Shown here: piece by piece, positions 50,769-59,164 of the stretch | How the letters are laid out: each line of letters starts with the position of its first letter | Position numbering within the stretch: position 1 is the stretch's first letter | Source: Clostridia bacterium | GTDB taxonomy: Bacteria; Bacillota; Clostridia; Oscillospirales; CAG-272 | Direction: 5' to 3' | NCBI GenBank assembly: GCA_017540175.1 | Contig: JAFYBN010000109.1 | Coordinates: forward strand, 1-64,000 | DNA: 64,000 nucleotides | The notes under the pieces: generated by a model | Databases searched by the model: none | Seen by the model: the letters and a program-made list of their open reading frames with translations, nothing else | What the model was told of the DNA's origin: nothing | Made by a program: the position numbers and the translations under genes

Positions 50769-52262
50769 TTGAAACCAACAAAGATTCTTTCACTGATCCT
50801 TGCCGCTCTTCTGCTGCTGCCGCTTTTCGCATCGTGCGGCGAAAGCAAGGAAAACACGGATACGCCGGCAACCACGTCGAACGATACGCAGTCGCCGGGT
50901 TCCGAGGAAGAGACCGAACCCGAACCGGAGGAAACGGCCCCGAAGCCCGACCTCGCCGACGATCTCACCTTCGGCGGAGCGGACTTTACCTTCGGCGTGG
51001 TAGACAACCCCAACGCCCGCAACTCCATCGCGATCGAAGAAATCAACGGTGAAGCCCTGAACGACGCGCAGTACACGACCGTTGCGGAAACCATGCAGGC
51101 GCGCGACGTCAAGATCGGCGAATACGTTCTGACGAACGGTTATCCCGCCGCGAACGCGCTCATTCCCTTTATCACGGCGGGGGACGACGTGATCCAGGTT
51201 GCGAACGTCTTCTGCGTGGACGCTCCGACCCTCATGATGAGAGGATATCTTTACGATTACTCCGCCGTACCCCATATCGATCTCTCGATGCCGTGGTGGG
51301 ACGCCAGCGTCAATGCCTCGATGGAACTCACCGGGATCCGTTATGCCGCGATCGGCGACCTTTCGGTGTCGCTTCACGATCTGACCTATGTGCTTTTGTT
51401 CTCAAGCCAGATCATCACGGACAACGGTCTCGAATCCCCTTACTCCCTCGTGCGCGAAGGCGAATGGACGATGGACAAAATGAAGGTCATGATGGAGACC
51501 GCGATGAAGGACTCGAACGGCAACGGTACGCGGGACGCGGGCGACGTGTTCGGCTATCTCGCCGCGACAAAAATGGTCCTCCCGAGCTTCTGGATCGGCG
51601 CGGATGAAAAGTCGATGGAATACGACGAGAACGGCGTTCCGGTGCTCGCCATGAACGACGAGCGGTTCATGTCGGTCTTCGAGAAGATTTTCGCCATGAC
51701 CTATGACAATGAGGCATGGTTCAAAGTTTACGAGGATCTCGACGTTCCGACCGAATGCCGGAACATGTTCTCCTCCAATCATTCGCTCTTTATGGACTGC
51801 TCTCTGTTCTACGTCGGAATGATGCGTGAAATGGAAACGGACTTCGGCATCATTCCCTATCCGAAATTCGATGAAACGCAGGCAGACTACCGCGCGCGCG
51901 TGAGCTATTACATGCCGCCGGTAATTCCGATCACGAACGTCGTGCTCGATATGACCGGCGCGGTGCTGGAGGAAGCCAACTACCGCGCGATGAACAACAT
52001 CAAGCCCGCTTATTACGAGATCTCTCTCAAAAAGTATTCCCGTGACCCGGACAGCATCGCCATGCTCGACCTGATCTTCCAAAACCGCGTAGTCGACCTC
52101 GGCGACACTCTGTTCTGCTCGAACATCCGCGACGGATTCGCTTCCTCCATGTTCGGCAACAACTCCCGCGATCTCGCATCCACGCTGAAGAAGAATGAAA
52201 AGGTCGTCAACAAGACGGCGGAGAAGATGTGCCAAAGCCTCGTTATTGACAAGAAAAGCTGA
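50769..52262 (+). CDS. Extracellular solute-binding lipoprotein (orphan)
   Basis: The 497-residue product starts with TTG at 50769, supported by AAAGGAG 7 nt upstream. It has a lipoprotein signal (LFASC, lipobox Cys about 23), an acidic linker, and a substrate-binding fold with ITAGDDVIQVANV, EWTMDKMKVMMETAMKD followed by a DSNGNGTRDAGDVFGYL Ca-like loop, and TDFGIIPYPKFDE. Signal and mature start (ESKENTD) closely match the protein at 20932-22428, and the GTRDAGDVFG loop corresponds to DLNADGKFT there, so the two are paralogues. No ABC permease is near. It is followed by a phosphoesterase gene 52 nt downstream. Confidence 0.85.
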   Translation: MKPTKILSLILAALLLLPLFASCGESKENTDTPATTSNDTQSPGSEEETEPEPEETAPKPDLADDLTFGGADFTFGVVDNPNARNSIAIEEINGEALNDAQYTTVAETMQARDVKIGEYVLTNGYPAANALIPFITAGDDVIQVANVFCVDAPTLMMRGYLYDYSAVPHIDLSMPWWDASVNASMELTGIRYAAIGDLSVSLHDLTYVLLFSSQIITDNGLESPYSLVREGEWTMDKMKVMMETAMKDSNGNGTRDAGDVFGYLAATKMVLPSFWIGADEKSMEYDENGVPVLAMNDERFMSVFEKIFAMTYDNEAWFKVYEDLDVPTECRNMFSSNHSLFMDCSLFYVGMMREMETDFGIIPYPKFDETQADYRARVSYYMPPVIPITNVVLDMTGAVLEEANYRAMNNIKPAYYEISLKKYSRDPDSIAMLDLIFQNRVVDLGDTLFCSNIRDGFASSMFGNNSRDLASTLKKNEKVVNKTAEKMCQSLVIDKKS

Positions 52263-52314
52263 AAGCGCCCGCTTTCCAGACGAAACCCGCCTTCCCGGAA
52301 AGGATATACAGAAT

Positions 52315-53148
52315 ATGAAACTCGAAAGAATCAGCGTCAAAATCGGTCTTGAAAAGCCCGTTAAGCTGCTTCACGTCACGGATACGCACCTCGACTTTGC
52401 CGACGCGCGCGACGACGAAAAGAAGCGGGCTCTGGCGGGACGCATGGGGCATCCGGATAAGGAAAGCGTTTTTGATGAACAAATCGCCTTTGCCCGCGCC
52501 AGCTGCGATCTGCTCGTTCACACGGGGGATCTCATCGACTTCGTATCCGTTCCCAACGTCGAGAAGGCGCGGGCGCTTTTAAAGGACGAGAAAATCTTCT
52601 TCATCGCGGGCAACCACGATTATTCGCAGTATGTGGGCGAAGCGTGGGAGGACAACGCGTACCGCATGAACAGCTACATGAAGATGGGTTACGGGTTCGG
52701 CGTTCCGATGTTCTGGAATACCCGCGCGGTCGGCGGCGTGAACGTGATCGGCATCGACAACAGCTATTATCAGTTCGAGGACTGGCACCTCTGGCGGCTG
52801 AAACGCGAAGCGGAAAAGGGGCTGCCCATGGTGCTTGCGTTCCACGATCCGATTTTCGAGAAAAGCCTTTACGAAGAGCACATGCGGCGTCAGCCCGGCG
52901 GATGCACCTATCTTGTGGGATGCGACGAGGAGCATCTTCTGCCCTATGACGAGTTCCGCGCGGTCCAGCAGAGACCGACGGACGCTACCATGCGCGTGAT
53001 CGACTACATCAAGAGCGAACCGCTCATCAAAGTCATTCTCACGGGACATCTGCACTTCCCCTTCGTGAGCAATCTGACCGATTCGCTCTTGCAGATCGTA
53101 TCGGGCGGCGGCTTTTGCGGCGACGCGACGGAAGTCACGCTTGTGTAA
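52315..53148 (+). CDS. Metallophosphoesterase family protein
   Basis: The 277-residue protein has the calcineurin-like phosphoesterase motifs: LLHVTDTHLDF (D-x-H), LVHTGDLIDF (GD), FIAGNHDYS (GNHD), LAFHDP and ILTGHLHFP (GH-x-H). These coordinate two metals for phosphoester cleavage. ATG 52315 follows GGAAAGGA. No signal peptide, so it is cytoplasmic. It is probably co-transcribed with the solute-binding lipoprotein just upstream, which suggests the imported compound may be a phosphorylated one (inference). Confidence 0.9.
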   Translation: MKLERISVKIGLEKPVKLLHVTDTHLDFADARDDEKKRALAGRMGHPDKESVFDEQIAFARASCDLLVHTGDLIDFVSVPNVEKARALLKDEKIFFIAGNHDYSQYVGEAWEDNAYRMNSYMKMGYGFGVPMFWNTRAVGGVNVIGIDNSYYQFEDWHLWRLKREAEKGLPMVLAFHDPIFEKSLYEEHMRRQPGGCTYLVGCDEEHLLPYDEFRAVQQRPTDATMRVIDYIKSEPLIKVILTGHLHFPFVSNLTDSLLQIVSGGGFCGDATEVTLV

Positions 53149-53194
53149 GGGCGACGGGAAGGCCGCGGCTTTCTCAATGGACAAAAATTCGCAT

Positions 53195-53229
53195 AAAAAA
53201 ACGGGCGATGAATTCATCGCCTGTTTTTT
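53195..53229. terminator. Bidirectional terminator between phosphoesterase and MGMT genes
   Basis: The perfect palindrome GGCGATGAATTCATCGCC is flanked by AAAAAAAC and TGTTTTTT. It overlaps the MGMT stop codon by two bases. Confidence 0.85.
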
Positions 53230-53710
53230 ACTGCGCTTTTTCAAGGAGAAGGAGCTTTCTTTTTCGTTCCAGCCCGCCCGCGTAGCCTGTGAGGTTTCCG
53301 TCCCCGGCTATGACGCGGTGGCACGGAACGATGATCGAGATGGGATTGTGCGCGACGGCGGACGCGACCGCGCGCGCAGACTTTATTTCAAGACCCATCC
53401 GACGCGCGAGCTCTCCGTAGGAAATCACCTCGCCGTAGGGGACGGTCAGCAGCGTTTCCCACACGGCTTGTCGGAAATCCGTTCCGACAAACGAGAGGGA
53501 CGGCGTAAAGCCGGGATCCCTGCCGCCGAAATAGGCGTCAAGCCACGCCGCGGTTTGTTCGAAGACCGGGAGAACCCTCTCTTCGCTCTTCTCGCTGAGT
53601 CCGCCGGCAAAATATCTCTGTCCTTCGAACCACAACCCGGTCAGCGCTTCCCCGTCGCTCGCGAGCAGGATGCCGCCGAGCGGGGAATCATATCGGCAGG
53701 TGTAATCCAT
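53228..53710 (-). CDS. ogt: Methylated-DNA--protein-cysteine methyltransferase
   Basis: The 160-residue protein carries the suicide-acceptor site IIVPCHRVIAGDG (PCHRV, active-site Cys) and the DNA-binding helix with YGELARRMG, plus the closing LTGYAGGLERK. It repairs O6-methylguanine by moving the alkyl to its own cysteine. ATG 53710 is chosen because MDYTCRYDSPLGGILLA is the usual start; it overlaps the M42 peptidase stop by one base (TGATG), so translation is coupled. Confidence 0.93.
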   Translation of the reverse strand: MDYTCRYDSPLGGILLASDGEALTGLWFEGQRYFAGGLSEKSEERVLPVFEQTAAWLDAYFGGRDPGFTPSLSFVGTDFRQAVWETLLTVPYGEVISYGELARRMGLEIKSARAVASAVAHNPISIIVPCHRVIAGDGNLTGYAGGLERKRKLLLLEKAQ

Positions 53711-54786
53711 CAGTCTCGCTCGGGTACGACGGGACGAAATTCTAACCCGGCGTCGATGCGGAGGAGAAACTCCGCGACCAGGTCGACTGAGGCCTCGAGG
53801 TCCTTCCAGTCGGCGATCTCCACGGAAGAATGCATGTATCGCAGCGGGATGCTGACGAGCGCGACGGGAACGCCCGCGCCGGTGCGGAGGATCACGTCGC
53901 CGTCGGTGTAGGTATCGCCGCCCGCCACCTCGTACTGCACGGGGATGTTCTTCTCCTTCGCGATCTGAGCGAGGAGCGCGTTCATCTTCTTGTTCACGAT
54001 GCCGCTCATACAAAGGACGGGACCGCCGCCGAGCCTGATCTCTCCGGTCTTGCCGGGCTCGCCGCCGGGGGCGTCGCTGACCCATGTCACATCCACGATG
54101 ATCGCGCAGGTCGGAGCTGTCCCGGTACCGGAGAAGTACGAGCCGCGCCCGGTGGTTTCCTCGCCGACGCTGGTATTTGCGTAAATGCCGCAGGACGCGC
54201 CCTGCTCCGCCGCCTTCTTCGCCGCCTCGAGAATCACGAACGCGCCGGATTTGTCATCGAGCGCTCTGGAGCTGATGCGGCCGTTCAGAAGCTCGCGTAC
54301 CGTGCTGTCCTCGCAGACGGAATCGCCGACGGAAACGAGGGCGGCGGCTTCCTCGCGCGTGTTGGCTCCGATATCGATCAGAAGATCCGAGGCTTCCACG
54401 TCGCTTTTCTTGACGAGGTCGTCCGTCACGGCGACCACGCCGACCACCTTTTCACGGACGACCCTGCCGTTTTCGGTGTGCTCGTGTATGATCTGCATGG
54501 GTGAGCCGACGTAGAGCCCGGGGCGGACGCCTCCCGCTTTCTGGACCTGGATCATGCCGTCGTCCTTGATGTATGTGACGCGGAAGCCGATCTCGTCCAT
54601 GTGACCGCAGAGGAGCACGCGGCAGTCTGCCTCCGGGTTGACGATGGACACGGCGTTTCCGACGGCGTCCGTGAACTGCTTCTGTGCAAAGCTTTTTGCG
54701 AATTCAAGCGCGATCTCCTGCCCCGCTTCCTCGTTGCCGCTGACGGTCACAGCGTTCAGCAGCTGAACTAAAAGTGTTTTATCCAT
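53710..54786 (-). CDS. M42 family metallopeptidase (aminopeptidase/endoglucanase type)
   Basis: The 358-residue protein shows the M42 landmarks: LLCGHMDEIGFRVTYI (first zinc His and Asp), KKSDVEASDLLIDIGAN, RALDDKSGAFVILEA (bridging Asp), TSVGEETTGRGSYF (catalytic and metal Glu) and DVTWVSDAPGGEPG. M42 enzymes form tetrahedral dodecamers that trim peptides, mostly as di-zinc or di-cobalt aminopeptidases. AGGAGAA precedes the ATG. It is transcribed with the MGMT gene, which probably has no functional link. Confidence 0.93.
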   Translation of the reverse strand: MDKTLLVQLLNAVTVSGNEEAGQEIALEFAKSFAQKQFTDAVGNAVSIVNPEADCRVLLCGHMDEIGFRVTYIKDDGMIQVQKAGGVRPGLYVGSPMQIIHEHTENGRVVREKVVGVVAVTDDLVKKSDVEASDLLIDIGANTREEAAALVSVGDSVCEDSTVRELLNGRISSRALDDKSGAFVILEAAKKAAEQGASCGIYANTSVGEETTGRGSYFSGTGTAPTCAIIVDVTWVSDAPGGEPGKTGEIRLGGGPVLCMSGIVNKKMNALLAQIAKEKNIPVQYEVAGGDTYTDGDVILRTGAGVPVALVSIPLRYMHSSVEIADWKDLEASVDLVAEFLLRIDAGLEFRPVVPERD

Positions 54787-54854
54787 CTTGTTCTCCTTTT
54801 CACCCAGTCTTGTGTCGATCCATTGACGGTCAAGAACTGACGATTGACTGCATC

Positions 54855-54906
54855 AGTATAGCACATCGCGCGAAAAAAATCAATCCCCGGCGAAAAAACA
54901 CCGGGG
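54855..54906 (-). promoter_or_regulatory. Promoter of the M42-MGMT operon overlapping an upstream terminator-like hairpin
   Basis: Minus strand TTGATT (54878-54883), 17-bp spacer, TATACT (54855-54860) with TGC before it. One base upstream is the hairpin CCCCGGTG/CGCCGGGG (54885-54906), followed by ATTGATTTTTTT. This hairpin can end transcripts of the CPBP gene while its T-tract doubles as the -35 region. Confidence 0.65.
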
Positions 54907-54960
54907 ACAGATGGCAGGAACGATGAGTAGTTCACGTTATTCGGCAAACAGACAGTCTTC

Positions 54961-55926
54961 TTATCTTTCCGCGTTTTCCGGGACATTTTCTGCAGACGGT
55001 TCCGGAGTTTCGGACGCCGCGGATGCCGGAGCCGTTTTCTTTGCCTTGATGAACAGCACGGCCGCGCACGCGAGGTACGGCAGAGCCGCGAGGATCCCCA
55101 TGGGGGCGGGACCGAGCAGGCGGGCGGAGCCGGTGTCGACGACGCAAAGCGCCAGCGGAAGAGTCGCGGCCGCGTTGATCGTGCCGTGCAGGAGGGACGG
55201 GACCCAGATGCTTCCGCTTCTCTCGTACAGCCAATCGTGCAGAATGCCCCATCCGACGGTGATGACGCAGAATAGCAGCATCCCGACGGCCGGGAAGCCG
55301 AAATATCCCGCGCGGTTTGCCGCCGCCGCACCGTATTCGTACCCGATCAGCCAGATGAGCGGCCAATGCCACGCTCCCCAGATCACGCCGCCGAGGACAC
55401 GTCCCGTGTTGACGCCGTATTTCGCCTTCAGCTGCGGATACAGGAAGCCTCTCCAGCCGATCTCTTCCCCCAACGCGACGAATGTATTGATGAGCGGCGC
55501 GTAGGTGACTCCCGCGACTGTGATGATCAGTGCATAGACGGGATAGCGGATCCCCTGCTCTTCCATCTGGGCGAGGATTTCCTCCCCCGCGGCCGCTGTC
55601 ATATACTGCCCGCTCAGATCGAAATGACCGGGGAAGACGAGGAAATACAATGCGGCTCCCGCTGCTGTGAGAACGACGGGCGCGAACCAGGCGGTCAAAA
55701 TGGGCTTGACGTTCTGTTTGAACCGGGGTTTCCAGCCCATTTCTCGGAAACCGGCTCCGGAGAGCAGGACGCCGAGGGCGGGCACGAACATCATCGCCGC
55801 GACGACGATCTGCCCGAGCAGAACATTCACGTTGTTGTACAGATAGGCCGCGCCGATCTGAACGAGATACGCGAGCCCGAAGGTCCATGCGAGATATTTC
55901 AGTACCTGTGCCTTGTTGAATTGCAT
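54961..55926 (-). CDS. CPBP family intramembrane metalloprotease
   Basis: This protein of about 321 residues has eight or so membrane helices and the CPBP motifs VALGEEIGWRGFLYPQL (EE-x3-R), GAWHWPLIW with a metal-site His, and PSLLHGTINA late in the protein, followed by a Pro/Glu/Ala-rich soluble tail. It starts right after the MerR stop (TAAAATG); an alternative ATG at 55935 overlaps that stop. The tight coupling suggests that the membrane-tethered MerR regulator controls this protease, or that the protease cuts the regulator (inference). Confidence 0.85.
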   Translation of the reverse strand: MQFNKAQVLKYLAWTFGLAYLVQIGAAYLYNNVNVLLGQIVVAAMMFVPALGVLLSGAGFREMGWKPRFKQNVKPILTAWFAPVVLTAAGAALYFLVFPGHFDLSGQYMTAAAGEEILAQMEEQGIRYPVYALIITVAGVTYAPLINTFVALGEEIGWRGFLYPQLKAKYGVNTGRVLGGVIWGAWHWPLIWLIGYEYGAAAANRAGYFGFPAVGMLLFCVITVGWGILHDWLYERSGSIWVPSLLHGTINAAATLPLALCVVDTGSARLLGPAPMGILAALPYLACAAVLFIKAKKTAPASAASETPEPSAENVPENAER

Positions 55927-55927
55927 T

Positions 55928-56665
55928 TTACGCATGGCTCCCCGCCTCCGTTTCCGCGGCGACTTCGACGCAGTATCCGCGATGACCGCAGCCGGGACAG
56001 GTAAGCCTTCGGGCAGTGGGCGTATGCCTTGCCCAAAAGCTTTCCCGGAAACTGGGCTGAAATACCGTATGGCACGCCGGACAGATGTACGCCATTTTCC
56101 GGAAATACCAGCGCGAGAGCAGAACGGCATAGGGAACGGCGACGATGAGCCAGATCGGGAACAGCTGCCAGATCCCTTTCGCGATCCACAGAATAATGGC
56201 GGACAACTGCAGAACGGCAAGCGGTATGGCCGTCAGAACGATGAAGACCCGGAGCCTTTTCAGTTTCTTTTTGTTCTCCAAAATGAGCGCGATGTCTCCG
56301 ATGGATTCGACGGAAAACGATTCGATGCTCTTCAGCCCGGTCCTCAGATCCTCAAGCTTTTCGAGCTGCGCTTCCCGCTCTCCGATTTCTTTCCTGAGCG
56401 CCGCCTCCTGCTGATCGAGCAGAAGAGAGACGACGCTTCCGGGATCGTCCTCGGACAGGAGCTGGGAAATGGAATCGATCGGCAGACCGAGCTCGCGGAG
56501 AAAGCAGATGATCTTGAGCCGCTTCACATCCTCATCGGAATATAGACGTCTGCCTCCCTCGCTGAGTCCGCTCGGCACGAGGATCCCGCGGGTATCGTAG
56601 TACTGGACCGTGCGGACCGTGACCCCGCAGAGCTTCGCGATCTCCCCCGTCGTGTAGGTCGACAC
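55928..56665 (-). CDS. MerR-family regulator with two transmembrane helices and a zinc ribbon
   Basis: The 245-residue protein starts with GTG behind AAGGAGGTG. Residues 5-72 form a MerR DNA-binding domain (TTGEIAKLCGVTVRTVQYYDTRG, quoted as landmarks GEIAKLCGV and VQYYDTRGIL). A coiled coil follows (84-118). Two hydrophobic segments at about 139-161 and 165-185 look like a membrane hairpin. A C-terminal zinc ribbon has CPAC (195-198) and CPGC (223-226) with a further Cys at 232. This is an unusual MerR layout: DNA binding from the membrane, with the metal ribbon on the same side. Its promoter has the MerR-type 19-bp spacer with a dyad, so it is probably autoregulated with the CPBP gene. Confidence 0.88.
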   Translation of the reverse strand: MSTYTTGEIAKLCGVTVRTVQYYDTRGILVPSGLSEGGRRLYSDEDVKRLKIICFLRELGLPIDSISQLLSEDDPGSVVSLLLDQQEAALRKEIGEREAQLEKLEDLRTGLKSIESFSVESIGDIALILENKKKLKRLRVFIVLTAIPLAVLQLSAIILWIAKGIWQLFPIWLIVAVPYAVLLSRWYFRKMAYICPACHTVFQPSFRESFWARHTPTARRLTCPGCGHRGYCVEVAAETEAGSHA

Positions 56666-56689
56666 AGCGTTTCACCTCCTTCGCGTCCG

Positions 56690-56730
56690 ATGATAGCACA
56701 TGACGCAGCGTCACATGCAACCCCTGACGC
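56690..56730 (-). promoter_or_regulatory. MerR-type promoter with 19-bp spacer and TGACGC operator half-sites
   Basis: Minus strand TTGCAT (56715-56720), a 19-bp spacer, TATCAT (56690-56695). The long spacer is the hallmark of MerR-activated promoters. It contains the perfect dyad TGACGC-a-GCGTCA (56701-56713). A third TGACGC (56725-56730) lies upstream of the -35 inside a CCCCTG/CAGGGG hairpin. The arrangement fits binding by the downstream MerR protein. Confidence 0.75.
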
Positions 56731-56788
56731 AGGGGGATTTTTCACTTTTTCCGGTTTTTTTCGGAGTCGGCGCACTGTCGGGGAATTT

Positions 56789-58063
56789 TCAGGATCCTGT
56801 GCTCGGATTTTTCGATTGGAAAACGGCCTTCAGAATATTGCCGATCTTCGGCGTCGTTCCGTACATCAGAACGCCGACGCGGTAAATCTTCGCGGCGAGG
56901 ACGCCGACCGCGACGGTAGAGCCGATCAGGATCGCGATGGAGAGGGCGATCTCATACCATGGCACGGTGCTCATGGCGATCCGCGTGAACATGGACATCG
57001 GCGACGTGAACGGAATGAAGGAGCACGCTTTCATCAGAGGGGTATCCACATTGCCCGTCGTCATGGACATGATGACGACGATGAAGGCGATGATGAAGAG
57101 CATGGTGATCGGCATGACGGAGGTGTTGATGTCCTCGAGCTTCGAGGCGGTGGAGCCGACCGCGCCGAACATGAACGCGTACATCAGGAAACCGAGGATG
57201 AAGAACAGGAGCATGTAGAGAAGCAGTCCGGCCGGGATATTGAAAATCGACCCGATGATCATGTTTCCGCCCCAATACGGCTTATTGAGGTTATAGAACA
57301 GCAGGGCTGAGCCGAATACGGCGACGAGCTGCAAGAGTCCGGCGAGGCAGGAAGCGATCACCTTGCCGAACATCATGGAGGTCGGCTTCGCGCTCGTGAT
57401 GAGGACTTCCATCGCCCTCGAGCTCTTTTCGGTCGCAACATTGGTCGCCACCATCTGACCGTAAAGCAGGATCACCATATAGAGGGCAAAAATCATGATG
57501 TAGGTGTAGAAGAAATTCTGCATCTGATCCTTGCCGAGGCTTTCCACCTCGCTTTTGATCTCGAGGTTCATGAGGCTTGCCGCGTCCTCCGGAGAGATGC
57601 CGCTGCCGATCATGGCGTTCATCTGATTGAGCTGGCGCAACGTTTCCGACGCTGTCGCCGCGTTCATGTCGTACATCGAAAGATTGTTCACGTAATAGGT
57701 GAAGTCGGTCAGTCCCCTGAGAACAAACGCGCAGTCCGCGGCGCCGATCGTGATCTCGTCCCGGATCGCGTCGACGTCCGAATCCGTGATCCGCACGTCG
57801 TAGTTCATGAAGGATGCCGAAAAGGCCTGACGCACCATATCCGCCATCGCCGGATCCTCTTCTTTTATGAGCATGACAGCACGGCTGCTATCAGACGGTA
57901 TTTCGCTGTCGGGTGTTTCGTTCTTCTCAAACAGGGAGGATATGCGCGGGAAGAACATCACGCCGGCGATCAGGATCACCAGAAATATTGTGACGCCGAT
58001 AAAGACCTTGTTTTTTAAGTAATACTTGAGTTCGAATCCGAGGATCGTGCCAAACTGTTTCAT
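56789..58063 (-). CDS. ABC-2 type transporter permease
   Basis: The 424-residue protein matches the NatB/ABC-2 permease layout: GFELKYYLKNKVFIGVTIFLVILI as first helix (landmarks FELKYYLKNK), a large extracytoplasmic loop of about 150 residues, then a block of about five helices with VATEKSSRAMEVLITSAKP, the conserved cytoplasmic coupling segment, and FIPFTSPMSMFTRI. Together with the ATPase it forms an exporter, in B. subtilis NatAB for sodium, elsewhere for antimicrobials or lipids. The start lies 3 nt after the ATPase stop, with GGAGG inside that gene. Confidence 0.9.
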   Translation of the reverse strand: MKQFGTILGFELKYYLKNKVFIGVTIFLVILIAGVMFFPRISSLFEKNETPDSEIPSDSSRAVMLIKEEDPAMADMVRQAFSASFMNYDVRITDSDVDAIRDEITIGAADCAFVLRGLTDFTYYVNNLSMYDMNAATASETLRQLNQMNAMIGSGISPEDAASLMNLEIKSEVESLGKDQMQNFFYTYIMIFALYMVILLYGQMVATNVATEKSSRAMEVLITSAKPTSMMFGKVIASCLAGLLQLVAVFGSALLFYNLNKPYWGGNMIIGSIFNIPAGLLLYMLLFFILGFLMYAFMFGAVGSTASKLEDINTSVMPITMLFIIAFIVVIMSMTTGNVDTPLMKACSFIPFTSPMSMFTRIAMSTVPWYEIALSIAILIGSTVAVGVLAAKIYRVGVLMYGTTPKIGNILKAVFQSKNPSTGS

Positions 58064-58066
58064 CGC

Positions 58067-58966
58067 TCATTCCTCCTTCGGGGCGTCGCCCGCGTATTCC
58101 ACGAAAATGTCGTTCAGGGACGGCTCGAAGACCTTCACCTCGTCAATGTCGTAGTTTTCGGCGAGACGGGTCATGACCGCTTTTTTTTCCGCGGGATCGC
58201 TCAGGCGGATCATCAGACTGCCGTCCTCCGATTCCGAGCAGGAAGAGCCGAAATCCTTCCGGATCGCGTCGGGCGTGAGCGAACGGACGACAAGTCTGTC
58301 ACGCGGGTAGTCGCGCTTGATGTCGCGCAGATCGCCGTGCAAAGCGACGACGCCCTTATTCAGGATGGCGATGCTGTCGCAGAACTCCTCGATGTAACTC
58401 ATCTGATGACTGGAGAACAGCACGATCTTCCCTTTTCCGATCTGCTCCTTCACCACGTCCTTGAGGAGCATCGCGTTCACGGGGTCCAGCCCTGAAAACG
58501 GCTCGTCGAGGATCACGATGTCGGGATCGTGCGCGAGCGCCGTGATCAACTGGATCTTCTGCTGATTGCCCTTGGAGAGCGTGTCCAGCCTCTTGCCGCG
58601 GTACTCGGTCATGCCGAGCCGTTCGAGCCAGTGATCGATGGAGCGCACGGCGTCCCGGCGTTCCATGCCCTTCAGCTGCGCGAAATAGGTGAGCTGATCG
58701 ATGATGATCTTTTTCGGGTAGAGGCCCCTCTCCTCGGGAAGATAGCCGATCCCGATTTTCCCGTAATCGATCGGGTGTCCGTCGACGAGCACCTCGCCTC
58801 CGTCCGCGGGAAAAACGTCCATCAGGATGCGGATGGACGTCGTTTTGCCCGCGCCGTTGCGTCCCAGCAGACCAAAAGCCTTTCCCCCCTCCGCACGGAA
58901 GGAAACCCCGGTCAGGACCTTTTTGTCACCGAAAGACTTTTCAATGTTTCTGAGTTCCAGATTCAA
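58067..58966 (-). CDS. ABC transporter ATP-binding protein (NatA-like exporter type)
   Basis: The 299-residue protein has Walker A GLLGRNGAGKTTSIR, the Q-loop region with GYLPEERGLYPKK, signature LSKGNQQKIQL, Walker B DIVILDEPFSGLDP and H-loop LFSSHQMSYIEEF. The sequence PEERGLY is characteristic of NatA-like ATPases, and the C-terminal extension (LAENYDIDEVKVFEPSLNDIFVEY) fits too. The start is TTG at 58966, with GGGGG 10 nt upstream; no in-frame ATG is better. It is the first gene of the two-gene exporter, transcribed toward the MerR/CPBP genes, which might regulate or be regulated with it. Confidence 0.93.
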   Translation of the reverse strand: MNLELRNIEKSFGDKKVLTGVSFRAEGGKAFGLLGRNGAGKTTSIRILMDVFPADGGEVLVDGHPIDYGKIGIGYLPEERGLYPKKIIIDQLTYFAQLKGMERRDAVRSIDHWLERLGMTEYRGKRLDTLSKGNQQKIQLITALAHDPDIVILDEPFSGLDPVNAMLLKDVVKEQIGKGKIVLFSSHQMSYIEEFCDSIAILNKGVVALHGDLRDIKRDYPRDRLVVRSLTPDAIRKDFGSSCSESEDGSLMIRLSDPAEKKAVMTRLAENYDIDEVKVFEPSLNDIFVEYAGDAPKEE

Positions 58967-59164
58967 TTGTCATATGCCCCCTTATCGGAAATTGAAGAAT
59001 GCATTTTATGATTCATGTACAGTTCGCGTAGAGCACGAACCTGAACCGGCTGCAGACAAAACGGCAATTTGAGAAAGCGTCCGGACGCCGGAGTTTATAT
59101 GTCCGGTTTCGGTACTTTTTTGCTCCGATAAACCACAGCTCTTGCTTTGCACCGTCGGCAGAAA

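Noticed and set aside
58020..58045. GAGTTCGAATCC, resembling a tRNA T-arm
   Set aside because: It lies in the start of the ABC permease gene (GFELKY codons), and no acceptor stem or anticodon arm can be drawn around it.
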